DNA of 64,000 nt from Galbula dea (lineage: Eukaryota > Chordata > Aves > Piciformes > Galbulidae). Position numbers and translations under genes: made by a program. The DNA lies in contig VWZX01004911.1 of the NCBI GenBank assembly GCA_013399015.1, positions 2,172,340 through 2,236,339 on the forward strand. The letters run 5' to 3'. Positions 22,401 through 34,700 of this stretch are shown one piece after another (the first letter of the stretch is position 1; each line of letters starts with the position of its first letter). A model generated the notes under the pieces. It searched no databases. It saw only the letters and a program-made list of their open reading frames with translations, and was not told where the DNA came from.

Positions 22401-23887
22401 CCTTAGCTCATTTTTGAGGCAGGGCCTTGCTTTCTCACATGAAAGCAGTGCTATTCAAATCAATAGCACTACTGGAAAATATTGTCAGGTAAGATTTAAC
22501 CTGGCAAGAGAAAATACCATTTTGGCATAAAGATATTAAAGCATTTTACCAAGTCCTCCTAAGCCCGTTGGTCCGATCAGCTGCATGAGCTGGTTATGGC
22601 TCATGTTTCCAAGAAGGCTTTGCAAGCCACCCTCACCTAAAAACAAAAACATTCTGAAACACAACATATTCACATAGGTTTGTTGATTTTTTTTTTTTTC
22701 ACAGCACTCCAGCTCAAACAGCAGGAGTTTAATTGGCATCACATTCTGTATGGAAAAACCAGTTTCAAGTGTTTACTGATTCAAGATGCTCATAAAGGAT
22801 AAATGTAACTTGGCTTCATAAAGAGGTAAGACTCCAGAGAATCTGCTGGAAACAAAGATTTCTCCTGGCAGTCTTAACATTCAGCCTGCACCTATTGTAA
22901 CAGCACACTTTATTTTGCTAAAGGCAAGTTTACACTTCTGATATTAGCACACTGTCCCCAGCTCACCCTCTATAGCCATCAGGAACTACATCAGGGAACT
23001 ACAAGTGCTTAGTCTAATAATAAATCTAAAAACAAGCCTCTCACACGAAGCAGCAGAGAACAGACTGTACCTCCTAATGCTGAGAGCTCGTGGCCTCCAC
23101 TTGCATTTCCACCCAAAGCACCTGGCATGGGTGGATTGTTGAGATACTCATTCACTTTCCGGCAGTGCTCTTCATCCTTGTCTGTCTTTGGCTCCTGCAA
23201 TAAAGTTGCTCTTGGTACCAGTCAAAACTGGCAGTATTTTGTTCCAAGATCATTATTATTGACCTCCCACAAACCTGCATCCAGAAGAAGAGTCGTTTGG
23301 ATCCTGCCTTGAACTTCAATACATACACACGGCCGGTAGTGCACTGAGGTACCCTCTTGAACTCACAGTCATCAGGAAAAATAATCAAATCCTGGAAAAT
23401 GGGGCAGGAGGAACAAATGTTGGAAAAAAACCCAAACAAACAAACAACAACAAAAAAAAACCCACCCAAACCCATGAATATTCCTTTCAGCCTCTCAAAG
23501 ACCTCTCCCTTCCTCCACCCGGTCTGAGGAGCACAGAGGATTTGGAAGCACAGATCTGTGAGACCACAGTGGCTTTCTCTTCCTAATTCAGCTTGGAGAA
23601 GCTCTCTCAGCAGCATCAGCAGAGTGAGACAGATCACAATTTAACACCTTAGCACCGAAACACAAAGCCATACTCACGTCCTCGACGTTGCCTGAAGTCC
23701 TGTCCTTCCAGCAGAAGTGTATGAGGGAATCGTCAGTCTGCTGGATGTACACAAGGCCTTTTCTCTTGTCTGGGGTTACAGTGCTGCCTTTCAGGGACAT
23801 CTTCCCTGCCCGAAATTCCACCAGGTATTTGCTTGAAGAGCCACGGGAGCCTGGTACCAGGCTTGGAAATAATGCTCCTGAAGACAT
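17557..23887 (-). CDS. ADRM1: Proteasomal ubiquitin receptor ADRM1 (Rpn13)
   Basis: Subunit of the 26S proteasome 19S cap. Its N-terminal Pru domain docks on Rpn2/PSMD1 and binds ubiquitin; its C-terminal DEUBAD domain recruits and activates the deubiquitinase UCHL5/UCH37. Coding exons in transcript order: 23678-23887, 23275-23391, 23071-23194, 22550-22636, 20238-20319, 19763-19992, 19320-19477, 18294-18396, 17557-17663. They total 1,218 nt, or 405 aa (human 407). The start is ATG at 23885-23887 ([16 protein letters not shown]), one base after the acceptor. Ubiquitin-contact residues known from human Rpn13 (L56, F76, D79, F98) are kept here as L55, F75, D78 and F97, and the reactive Cys88 as C87. 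The middle is a Ser/Pro/Thr-rich linker, and the end is the acidic EEEEDMSLD. The gene converges on LAMA5 and lies downstream of OSBPL2 on the same strand. Confidence 0.98.
18397..19319 (-). other. ADRM1: ADRM1 intron between DEUBAD exons
   Basis: About 0.9 kb with oligo-A runs at 18410-18422 and near 19110, and otherwise unique sequence. No exon, RNA gene or recognised repeat. Confidence 0.7.
20320..22549 (-). other. ADRM1: ADRM1 2.2-kb intron
   Basis: The largest ADRM1 intron. Apart from oligo-A and oligo-T runs I see no repeat family or exon. Plus-strand open frames near 21,450-21,710 lack any recognisable domain. Confidence 0.7.
22256..22289. repeat. Paired poly(A) tracts
   Basis: Two adenine runs of about 13-14 bases separated by GGAGG, within the ADRM1 intron. 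Simple low-complexity sequence. Confidence 0.85.
23071..23887 (-). other. ADRM1: ADRM1 Pru domain exons
   Basis: Three exons encode the pleckstrin-like receptor for ubiquitin, about residues 16-150: [61 protein letters not shown] and [16 protein letters not shown]. The conservation is near complete against the vertebrate family, as expected for a core proteasome subunit. The exon junctions fall after GNVED and after WMQ. Confidence 0.96.
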
Positions 23888-24825
23888 CCTAGAAAGAGAG
23901 TGCAGCAGATATGATGAGAAACCTTCCTGTATTTTCTTTTCTCAGTATCGAAGTCCAGTATTTTATCAAGCAAGTTCCACAAAGAAATCTGCCTCGCTGC
24001 CTGAAGAATTCCAGGGCAATCCACAAGAACTAAAGCAGAGCACATGATGATGACAAGACACTCCACATCATCTCCACTGATGAAACAGAGTCTATCTGCT
24101 GAGGCACTTGACAATGAAAACGCCATACCCCTAACACCTTCTTTAGTTCATGTCATGACTAACAGGATCAAGGACGTTTTAAGCGCAAGAAGCCCTACTC
24201 TAATATTGATCTTTGGGCTCCAGCTTCAGCATCCCAGCAGAGAACTACAGGCTGCCCTATACCATGGCAACCCTACACGGGTGATCTCTCCAAAGCTCAG
24301 TATCCCACCGCACCCGGCTTCAACCGCGGCAGCTTAAGGGAAGCATTTACCGGCCTCACAGACAGAGGCGTTAATGCCAGGAGACCGGTCGGCCTGCATG
24401 ACTTGGCAGTTGTTTTTAAGCTTGTACCATCGCTAAACCTGCCCCGCGCTGGCCGATTATGGCACACCACGGTAGCAGCCGCTCAGAACCGATACCACCG
24501 GAGGGGAGCCCTGCCCGAGCCCCTCACGAAAGCCGGGATCGAAGCGACCAGCACACTGGGCCGCGGGGGCAGGCCGGCAGCACCGCACAGCACAGCGCAG
24601 CGCAGCGTAGCGGAGCCGGCCCTAGGCCGCCCCCCGGCGCTCTCCCCCTGCCCCGAGGCCGCGATCTCCAACCAGGCTCTCCCGAGGGCGCTAGGCCGCG
24701 ACCCCCCAGGGCCTTTCCCGGAGGGAGATACCGCTCACGCGGTGGGGCGCAACCGATCCCTGGGACCGGCCCTTACGAGCACGAAGGCAGGAAGCGGACC
24801 TAGCCGCCTAGAGCTCGCGGTGACA

Positions 24826-24852
24826 CCAAGCCAAGCCGAACCGAACCGAACC
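24826..24852. repeat. Pentanucleotide tandem array in ADRM1 intron 1
   Basis: About five copies of a 5-bp unit, CCAAG CCAAG followed by CCGAA x3, within the CpG island just inside intron 1. Confidence 0.85.
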
Positions 24853-24889
24853 AGGCCCAACACCCCCACACCCCAGTACCTGCTGCTGC

Positions 24890-24955
24890 CCGCAGGCCCT
24901 GAGCCTCTGTTCTTCCTGCCCCGCGCGCCGGAACCCCGACCGGTGAGGGGCGGGA
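24890..24955 (-). other. ADRM1: ADRM1 non-coding exon 1 (predicted)
   Basis: A minus-strand donor CAG|GTACTG at 24890/24889 pairs in position with the acceptor TCTAG at 23890-23889, just before G-ATG. Human ADRM1 likewise has an untranslated first exon. The 5' limit is a guess from the promoter motifs. Confidence 0.55.
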
Positions 24956-25027
24956 CATATGACCCCATGGCCTCCCGCGATTGGACGGCGCGGCTGTCAG
25001 TCGGGGGGCGGTAGCTTGTGGCGCCCT

Positions 25028-25036
25028 GCTGTGTCA
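25028..25036 (-). promoter_or_regulatory. Antioxidant-response-type site (TGACACAGC)
   Basis: The minus strand reads G-TGACACAGC-A, fitting the core TGAC-NNN-GC bound by CNC factors (NFE2L1, NFE2L2) with small MAF. It lies about 80 bp upstream of the estimated ADRM1 start. Proteasome subunit genes are known NFE2L1 targets. Binding here is inference from a short match. Confidence 0.45.
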
Positions 25037-25045
25037 CGGCGGCGG

Positions 25046-25056
25046 AAGATGGCGGC
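25046..25056 (+). promoter_or_regulatory. YY1-type motif AAGATGGCGGC
   Basis: An exact match to the YY1 consensus common in CpG-island promoters, about 95 bp upstream of the estimated ADRM1 start and on the opposite strand. The embedded ATG is part of the motif, not a start codon I would support. Confidence 0.6.
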
Positions 25057-25104
25057 GGGAAGCTTCCCTCCCCTCCCCGCCCGGCAAGTAGAGGCCGCAG
25101 CCTG

Positions 25105-28100
25105 GCTCTTCTCCAAAACCAGCTTTATTCCCATGTACACCTTTACAGTGTTACAGTAGCGTCCACAGACCTCTACAGAGCAGGGTTGACCGCAGAGCGG
25201 GGAGCGACGACGGGGATTAAATGTTACAAAAATAAACCCCATTTCCCTGCTGCGTCTCTCTCCGGCGAGGGGCACGACAGGGTTGTGCCCACGCTGAAAT
25301 CCACCCGAGCCTGAGGCAGATTGCCTTTACAGAATTGAAATATTGCTTTAACGGTGCAGATGACCCGAATCTGGAGTGTTTCTAACATGCTGGAGCTGTA
25401 GCATGTCCCCAGCTGCCATGGTGAGCAGAGTGGGGCCCAGCCAAGGAGCAAGTTCCTTCCCCAAGGAGGGCACAGAGCAGCTTCAGGAAGAGTCTTGGTT
25501 TTGGGTTAAAAAACCAGTTTTTTCGCCAAAACTATAATTTCTTAGTAAATTTCTTTTGTAATTCTTGAACAGCAATAAATACTGCTAATTAGTTCAGGGG
25601 TTTTTTGGGTAATTCAGGGCACATGCTTCCTGGCCTCATTAATCTGCGTACCAAAAAATATCTATAAATGCAGGAGGTCTGAACAAGCTGCTCCCAATTC
25701 ACATGACATTGCCTCAAAGACACAACTCTACAGCAGCTATTTCTCACTTCCACTATAGTTGTGAGTAGAAGTCCACTCACAGCCCTACTCCAGCTGACAC
25801 TTGGCCTCTCTGCCCTCACACCAGTGTCAGTCCCTGCACCGGGAGCACTCCCCCCACCACCCGCAGCCACCTCTCCTCCCAGGTTCCCACCCCAACCTCC
25901 ATCTCACACATTCCTCACTCTCAGCGCTCTCAGCATGGGCTGCCATCACCCCACACTTCTTAGAGCAAACATACCACAGGGCAATAAGCTGCTAAGGAAC
26001 CAAGCCCACCCATGGCTGAGGAAAAGCTTCACTGGTGGGGCAGGAGGTGTTCCAAGCTCTGATTTAAGTCAACTTTGTCTAATTAAGCATCACGATGAAA
26101 AAGTCCAGGCCCAGATCTGGCTGCACAAGGCCTGGATCATCTGCAGCCCTCCCAGACAGCTACCTTAGTACCAAAGTCTCACAAAAATCTCCCTGTCACC
26201 AGCTAGAGGCCCAAAGGCTATTAAGCATTTATTATCATTTCTTTCTAGGTAGTTTCTCTACATAGGTCTATTAACATATACTAACACGGTTCTCTTATAT
26301 ACAGTGTTTAATCAAGTTACAAAAGTGACATTCTTTCAAAAGGTGCAAAGTTATGAATGTTTTGACACATAAACTATTGAGGCAAGATCTGCATCCAAAA
26401 TAAACCAGAGCATCAGAAGTCCCATGGCCAGCCAAGCAGAGATGTGTCAGCAGCAAGGGGAATAAGTGTGGTCAATGAAGAACAATAAATTAGAAGAATG
26501 GATGTAGAATGAACCTGAAAATTTACTAAAGCCTTTACACTAAAGGAAAGGGAAAAGGGGGTAAAAAACATGAACTCATGAAGTATTCTTCCTTTAGAAA
26601 GCTTCCCAGTTTCTTTTCAAATCCCATGAAGGTTTGACACTGAAGTTTGGATTAAACATGTTGTTACAATGTTTTCCTACTTTCACACCATGACGAAGTT
26701 GAGGTCTTGGAATGTAACTCATAACTCAGATGTGAGGGATGCTAACCTGTATGCTTCCTTTTACAGACAGAGTATCTCCTTAGCAATTAATCTACTGGTT
26801 TCCATTCAGGCAATTTCTGTTTATAAGTACTGTTAAAATCACTATTCAGTTTACTATTTAGTTTAAGCAAGTTTTAAGCTTCCATGAGAGGGTCCTCATG
26901 CTGCCTGCAGCGTGTTTGGAAAAGGGCTCCCAGTGCCTGGCACAGTCAGTAAAGCCCAAGTCTCTCTAAAAAGCATTTTTAGGCTGTCCTGGATGGATCA
27001 GCAAGGTCTCTTGCAAAGGGCAGTGCCTATGCACTCACTAGGAACAAACACAGCTCTACTGTCTGTGCCATGTACCACGTCTGGCTTCTTGAGTCCTTAA
27101 GACTTGCAGTCAACACAAAGATTCCCAGCAAGAGAATGAAGTTGCCACAAGCAGGTTCAGATTAGGCCTTTACTTACTGCCTTGAAGTTTTACAGCTCCT
27201 CTTAGTTTTCTATTCTTTAAAAACTTAAAAGTTAATCCAATCATTAGATGCATTATTTGATACAAAAAATATCTCCCCATGAGTCTGTTCATTTTCTTTT
27301 GCTTTTAATCCTGTGGCTGGGAGAGAAGCACTTCAAAACTGAAACCACAGCTGTCTGGGCCATCAGGCAGAGCAGTTCTTCCTCAAGCTGCTGGTGCTGA
27401 ACATCAGCAATTTCTCAATCACTGTAAACTTCACAGCAGGGCAGCTGCTCTCAGTTAAAAACTTTCATAAAAGAAGCAACACTAGGATTAGTTTTAATTA
27501 CTGGACCTATTTTTTCAGGCCTCTGTCCCCCCCTTACCTCCCAAAGCATTCCACTTGAAAGAAAATGAATGTGTCAACTCAGTAATTGATTCCTTCCAGT
27601 ATTATATGGCTTCAGTGGTTTGAGAAGGAACAAACAAAAGGAAATATCTCACTTTTTGACACCAGGTGCTCACAGAAAACTTGTAATAGGTGTGACTCTG
27701 CCAAAGCTTGACATTGATTCTGCTTTTCCACAAGATACAGAACAGACATGACCTAATCATGAGAAACATGCAAACCAAAACTGCCCCCAAATATGACTCT
27801 GTGTGGATATACATACCAAAGTGCTTCCAAGTCCAAGGTTAGCCTAGAAGCATACATAATGCCAAAGCTGCCAAAGGTAGTGCAGAAGATTTAAGCCTCC
27901 AAGTGGTAGCAAGCAATATATTTTACATTGTAACCACCTCCACATTCCTGCAATTGCTTCCAAAGCTTCTCCTATTTTGAGAACAGCATTTGACTTCAGA
28001 AAAAAAAAAGCACTTTTTAATGCACCTTTCCCTTCTCCTAACAGATGCTTGATGTAAGTTTATCACAGGTACACAGTTTAATGCTCACAGTGTCCAAAAG

Positions 28101-28749
28101 TTGTGAAGACTCTGTAACAGGTATCTACAGATTGAGAAGCTCAGGTTGGGTTTTGTCTCCCCAAGTCTCTCAGTTACTGAATTGTAGACAGAGAAGGGGG
28201 GCCAGGAGCTCCAGCCCCCACATAGTGCTACATACCATATGGAAGTTCACATGCATCTCTTCAAGGGGAGTATCAACAGTACTAGACTGGATCCTTTTGG
28301 TACCATATTAGCTTTTCATCCCTGCTCCAGAGTTCCAAAAACTTCAGATTGTTCACTATTGTACTAAGTAAGAAGGATATTATCTCTAGTTTATTGAAGT
28401 TACATAGCTTTCAAGGATGTTATGTGCTCTACTGGATACAGCATATCTTCCTGACAAAGAAACTAGGGGAAAAATAAAAACAACCTGAAGAACCAAAGGC
28501 CCCTTTGAAAATTAGTGAAAAGATGATGATTTCAAGGTGCAGCTTTATGGGAAGAATGTAACAGTACTGAAATATTTGGCAATCCAACATTAGTGATAAT
28601 TAAATCCTTGATTGTTGACCAAGAGAATTTGTGTTAAAATTGACTTAGAAAAAGCTGGTTTTTGCTATCAACAAAACCAGGCTAACTGGCTTGGAATGAA
28701 ATCTAGTTAACTAAATGTCCTGATGAGATGAGCAATTGGTTCCATGATT
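25105..28749 (-). other. OSBPL2: OSBPL2 3' untranslated region
   Basis: About 3.6 kb from the stop codon to the most distal poly(A) signal. Minus-strand AATAAA signals (plus TTTATT) occur at 28390-28395, 26228-26233 and 25124-25129, so isoforms of about 0.4, 2.5 and 3.6 kb are possible. No exon or named repeat is seen. The plus-strand open frame at 25761-26168 has no recognisable domain. Confidence 0.7.
25124..25129 (-). terminator. OSBPL2: OSBPL2 distal poly(A) signal
   Basis: Minus-strand AATAAA with cleavage expected near 25,105. It lies only about 150-200 bp upstream of the ADRM1 first exon, so use of this site would end OSBPL2 inside the ADRM1 promoter. Confidence 0.6.
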
Positions 28750-31700
28750 TCAGTATATGTCTGGACAGTCTGAGAAATTTCTATCAAAATAGCCACCTGA
28801 GTACAGCCAATCTGCAGTCCCAGTGTAGGGGTTAGTGCCTTGGTGAAACCATCTGCAAAAGAAAGAATCAAAGAAAAAAAAGCAGAGTGAGCAGCTGTTA
28901 ATGGTGGGGGAGGTGGAAAACCAACTTTCCCTCTTTCCCAAAGCACTGCAAAATAAAGCATTGAACTTCCCACACAATTATCACCACCTTGGAAAGCACC
29001 TTTCTAATTTCTGGGTTTTTTTTTTTAACCAAGATCAAAAAGGAGAATGAACCAGATTGGAAAATTGCTGTCCTATTCCAAAGGAATAGAAGACTGAGAC
29101 TCTAGATTATAGAATGATTATCTAGATTCATTTTTCCTTCCAAAGAAGGCCAAAGCAGTTACACAATCCTTTTTGTAACCCTGCCCAAAGAGGGATCAAT
29201 TTTGGTCTGTGGAGCTGTACTCTGCACAGGGCACACTAACAGATGCTTTCTTTTTAGCCACGTTGACTGAAAACAATTTGATGTTCCCTGGAAGAGATTT
29301 TCCAAGGCTTTAACTGAAATTAGTCTATAGCTGCTCCTCTAGGCTCTGGGAAGAGAGTGCTTTCTCTTCTGAATTTCATGAAATCATGGGAGCATCCCAA
29401 AGTTCTTGCCTCGAAGGAAGCACCTGCAGTAACTGGCCATGAGCACACACTGTACTGCACAGCTTTAGTATCTCTGAAAAGCAACTAGCAGGAGGAGGAG
29501 CCAAATCACACTTTACCCCCTGGTGCATTCTATGACTGAGAAGTCACTCTAATATGCAATCAAAAAAGCAGTTTCTGAGGTGTACAAGGCAAGAAGTCCT
29601 AAGAGTAGGAAAATAAAAGGCCCTAGAGGGCCACAAGGTCTTACTCAGCTGCCAAAAGCTGGACAGGAATTGGTTAAAGGAGAGATGAGATGTAATATTT
29701 TATTCATTCTAACAAAATGATGACCTCTGTAGGCTTTAAAGAGCAAACAAACACCAAAACAAACCAGCATTACTACAGGAGTTAATGATGGCAGATAACT
29801 TCTCCAGAACAAACTTAACAGCAATTTTGGCTTCCAGCTCCATGATTTAAGTGTTGACCCAACAAATGCTTTAAGCAACACTACAAACTGTGCTGTCATG
29901 CAGGAAATCAAACCCAAACTGTCTTGAATAAAACCATTTCAAGCAGGAGACTAAACTAATGACTAAGCAAATGCCCAGCTCCCTGCCCCCTTACCGTGTG
30001 TGCCACTCCACTTCGTCTTTTGCACGCTCCTTGCGAGCAGCTCTCTGCTTCTCCTCTAGTCTCTCTTTTTCTTTGCTAGCCACATCTAAGAAAGGTTTCA
30101 AGAGAAATTGCTTACTTTGTAAAGTAGAAACAAAACTGCAGAAAGCACAAAACAGACTGCAGAGCCATGAAACAGTTGGTTCAGGCAAGAGAAAGCATTT
30201 GCTGTGCGCGGTCTTACTGCACGATGAAAATCTTAGGCAACATAAAACCAAAGCTGTCATCTCAGAAAAGCTGGTACTACAGAGTAAATGGAAGGTGCTT
30301 TATCTATCAGAAACACTGTCCTAAGACAGCAGGAAAGAACTTAGATTAGGCATAACAGAGAGAGTGATTTTTGGGCTGTTTGTCTTTGGTTTTTTTCCAC
30401 TATTTGGCCATGTGTTTTTTCTGAGGAATGCCAGAGCACCAGAGCATGTCTGCTCACCACATGTCTCTCCAGACAAACTCCAGAGCAGGAGAGCATGTCT
30501 CCCAGTTCCCCCCCCAGCTAACAAACATGCAAATGCAGCATAACAGAGGAAAGCAGTCTTGGGATCCACCTTGGACACATCTGCTCTCCTAGATTTTTCT
30601 GGGAGAAACCAGACATCATGTAACAGTCAAAAGCACATTCATCAACACAGGAGAAAAGAAAGAGTTAAGATTGCTCTAAACTGAAGACTGGTCCTGTAGC
30701 AACCTCCCTTCAGCCATTCCTCTTAAACCTTCCTAATGGGAAAGTATTTCCTGCAGCAAACACTTACCCATATTTCCATTCTCCATATTTCTGATGTCTG
30801 GACGTAGCCTGCAGTCAGTAGGAGCCAGTATTGCTTCCATGCCCTTCTCTAGCTCATTGAGGCTCACAGCAAAACTGGTGAAGTTGTACATCTAAAAGCA
30901 AATGAGAGATAACATACAAGTTACTTTGGCAAAGCAGCACTGGGATCCCTTTCCCTAGATCCTGTTATATTCCTGTGCCAAAGGGATACAACAGAACTTC
31001 CAAGAGATGTTACTGAGTTAAATCTCCTCCCACTGGCCACTCTGAAATCAAGGTTAGGTTCACCCAAAACTAGTTTTTGTGCTGGAAGGGAGAGACAAGG
31101 AAGGGCAGAAGGGGATTGAGATCACAGCTTTCATTTTTTAAGCAGTCTTTGCTTCAGAGGATGAAGACAGAGTTTCCTCTGTATCTGATATTTAACATCA
31201 TGACTTTTATGGAGAAAAAGAAAAGAAACCACCTACACCTAAAAGACCAAAAAGTCTTGCTGAAACTACTGAAGTTAATATCCAGCTGTGCAGTTCCTGC
31301 AGTTTTTGGAAGCATGTAAGGTCAGCAGAAGGGAAGGTGCATCCCTATTTTAGCCACTTTTAAGTGCAAAGATCTTGCAAACAGGTCTACCCAAGACACC
31401 AAACTCACACCAAAGCAGCTGCAGTCAGAGCACACATTCTTTCTACCACCTTGAACACAGCAGTGATGCTTTCAGCCCAGGAAGAAAGCAGGCAGCTTGC
31501 TTTAACATCATGTTACTGCTGCAAGACCTGCCAGAGCCTGTCAATCTGCATACCAAGGACAGACACTTCAACAGGGTTTCTCTGGAACATTACTGATGCT
31601 CTCATGGGTAAGTCAATAGTGACAGCAGCACACAGACCAATTGAAACAGTTACCTGGGATGAGTTTGGTGGCCTACAATTTATTCTCCAAAGCAATTTAC

Positions 31701-34700
31701 TGCCTGGTATGAACTGCACTGTGTCTTGAACCTCTGGCATGTCATCAGCCTCATCGTTTTCAGATTTAATAACATCTTCACTCTGAAACAGAGATATCAG
31801 TTGGCAGGGGAACAAAGGGAAAATTGACACTTTCATCCAGAGTTCTATAGTGACTGTTGAAGAATCTGTTCAAATTTGAGATAAGAAACACTCTTCTGTA
31901 CTTCTGCCTTACTCCTCACTCTGTATACTGTTCCTCTCATTTTTATCTTAAATGTCTTGGTCCTCCTATCTCTGAAGAGTCTCCTCCCACCTGTGTACAA
32001 CCTGAATGTCTCTTTAAAATGAAAAATCAGTAATAGAAAACCCACATCTTTCACTAGCATCCCTTTTATCCCATGCAGAGCTTCATTTCACCTAATGTCA
32101 CTTTCACTTCTGCAGGTTGAGATGAGCCAAGACTGCAATTTAAACCAGTACCCACAATGGTCTCAGAAAGACAAATAGGGCATGCCTGCTTCTGGATATT
32201 GCTTCATCATTTGCAAATGATTTGGATATGCTATTAAAAACCAGATATGCCCTTGTTTCAGTCTGATTCCCTCTTAGCTAGAGTCTAATAACTATTATCC
32301 CTGCCAATTTTCTCACTACAGAGACTTTGTACTCAAGTTTATAAATACAGCCCTTCCTTCCAAGCTGCCCTGTTACCAGATCTACTGCTGTAACACACAT
32401 ACAAAAATCAAATGCAGTATTCTTCAAGTGGCTGCTCTCAGAATCTGGCTGTCATGGGGGACAGACAGCTACCTGGTGGAATTTCAGAGGATTTCACCAT
32501 GAGAAACCATTTTAAACCACAACCACCACGAAGGAAGTTTGAGGCAATAACAGCCCAGAGTGAGAGTAACACAGTTTTCCTCCCTCCCCTCACTCCCATC
32601 CCCTTTCTATTTTCTTTCTGCCCCCTCTGACATGACTCATTTATTTTACTTAAGAATACCCTATTAAATTAAACAGAGCCTGTTTTATACACTAGAAAAC
32701 AGCTCCATATGCTTAAGAAGCTAATTTCAATCACTTGGTTTGACTATTCATGTTTTTAGAAGTCTCTTTCAGGCTACTTTCCATGTCAACATCTGGTTTA
32801 CTGTTAAGACACTTCCCCATCTAAATATAGACTCAACAGGAAGGAAGGAAAGAGCTGATTTTCAGAAGATGAACAGAATCTTATTATTTAAAAAGAAAAA
32901 GTCAAAACATAAGCCTGTGCCATGACAGAGACCAGAGCCAAAGGCAAGGCCTGCCTCTTGCTCTAGATGCTTCTGAAATGAATACTTACTTCCAAAAGGT
33001 TCAGCCTCTTCAAGTTAAGAGTGATTAGCTCCTGGTTTCATTTCTCATTTTCAACAAGCAATCAGGGTCTGCAAGACCCTGTTGGTATCAGGATATCCAA
33101 CACTCCTCTGCTGCACCATACAACAGGTTTTGTTTTCCATATTACACTGAGGCCTTGGGGGTAACTTACCTGACACTGCTTCCATGTGATGAAGAAACTC
33201 TGCATGTTTCCAGACCCCTTTGTTGTCAAGACTGTCTACATCAAATTCTGAAAGTCTATATCACCAAAAAGCATAACTGACTTTTAAAAACCAATTGTAA
33301 TTACCTTTTTTTTTTAAAAAAAAAAAGCCCAAATCCTAATATTTTTCCATCTGGAGTTGGCAGCAGAGTCACCTTCCTCATTCAAGGACTGAACACCATC
33401 AGCTTGAGGGTTGATATTTAATGATTTCTCTTGGACAAAACTCTAGCAAACACCATTTCTGTCAGCTCTCCTCAATACCAGCAGCTCACATGAAGTTCTA
33501 CACAAGTTCCAAGTACAATACCTTCTCATGGGACTCATACTGCCTGCATCTGACTCCTACCAAAAGACAGGCTGTTTTAACCCTTCATTCACCACTAGCT
33601 GACCATTTCTTTAAAGAAAAGCTTTTCTCCTTAAGAATCCTTAACCTTACCTGCTTTGATTTCTTCTGCTCACCACCTCTCTTCTCATTCTTCTTGTAAG
33701 TCTCATAGGTAGTGGGATCAGTGCACCATAAGCATTCTGTCCACTTGCCATAGATCACACACAGCTTCTTCCTGCTGCAGAGAATGCAAGAGACTTAGCT
33801 TTTGCTCCTTGTAAAGCCTTCTATAAGCCAAATCATGCAGATTCTGACCTATATCAAATACCCAGCTTCCTACTTGGTTGTATTTTGTTTCTTTGCAGAT
33901 TTCTTAGATAGTTGATATTGCAAAGAAAAGGTTTCAGGTTATTCCAGTCTTTCTGGCATCCAGTCCTGCAGAACACATCCTTGTGACTCAGTCACATGCT
34001 TTTGCCACTGTTAAAATGAGCATGGGTGCAATAAAGCCAGTAGTTTACAATATAGGGGCTTAGAGTCACAAGGTAAGTCTGGGTTTGATGAAACTTTTCT
34101 AATAACCATATATTGATTATTTTAAACTGAAGCTTGGAACTGTGACTGAACAACAATGAAATCAGTTGTGACTACTTTGCATTTTCCCTGGCTATCTTTA
34201 CTTCCAAAGACTAGAGTGAAGCATTTCTCTAATGACTCTTAAAAATGATCATCCTACAAGCAATGAATTTAATACTGGCACAGAGAACAGAAGTGGGTTA
34301 CAGTCTGCACTGCTAGCAACTTTGCAGTCACAGCAGTTGTAGTCACTATGCCAGCACTAAAGAAAAGCCTCAGTGCTCAGAAACAGAGAGGCCAAGAAGC
34401 TTTTCTCACTTACTTTTTGTCCTGAATGTATCCTTCTACTCTGTGAAGCTCTTTCCCAAACAGTCCACATGGTTTAAAATTAAGGACACATTTATCTCCA
34501 GTACTGCAAAGGAAATATGCACATGCTTAAAGAAGCAAGCCCTTAAATACATGAGTAAGTTTACTAGTTTGCCTAATTAACCTTTTTCATACAGTTACAG
34601 TTAGTTCAGGTAGTTATTTGTATCATTCTTCTTTAACTATAGCTTATTATCTAACAAGAGCACTAAAAAAGACAAATAAATCTCAAAATTCTACAAAAAG

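Larger units (their letters stand above)
24400..25060 (-). promoter_or_regulatory. ADRM1: ADRM1 CpG-island promoter
   Basis: A CpG-dense, GC-rich stretch spanning the first exon, the start of intron 1 and the upstream flank. On the minus strand there is a CCAAT box (plus ATTGG at 24980-24984) and an ETS-like TTCCGG (plus CCGGAA at 24928-24933). Farther upstream are a YY1-type motif and an ARE-type site. No TATA box is seen. This is the usual architecture of a housekeeping proteasome gene. The transcription start, near 24,940-24,960, is an estimate. Confidence 0.75.

Noticed and set aside
24403..25014. 203-codon plus-strand open frame across the ADRM1 promoter
   Set aside because: It lies in a CpG island where stops are rare, runs antisense to the ADRM1 first exon, and shows low-complexity Pro/Ala/Arg content with no domain.
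25050..25140. Plus-strand ATGGCGGCGGGAAGC as a possible gene start
   Set aside because: The ATG is the core of a YY1 motif; the frame has no following exon or known protein, and the area is the ADRM1 upstream flank.
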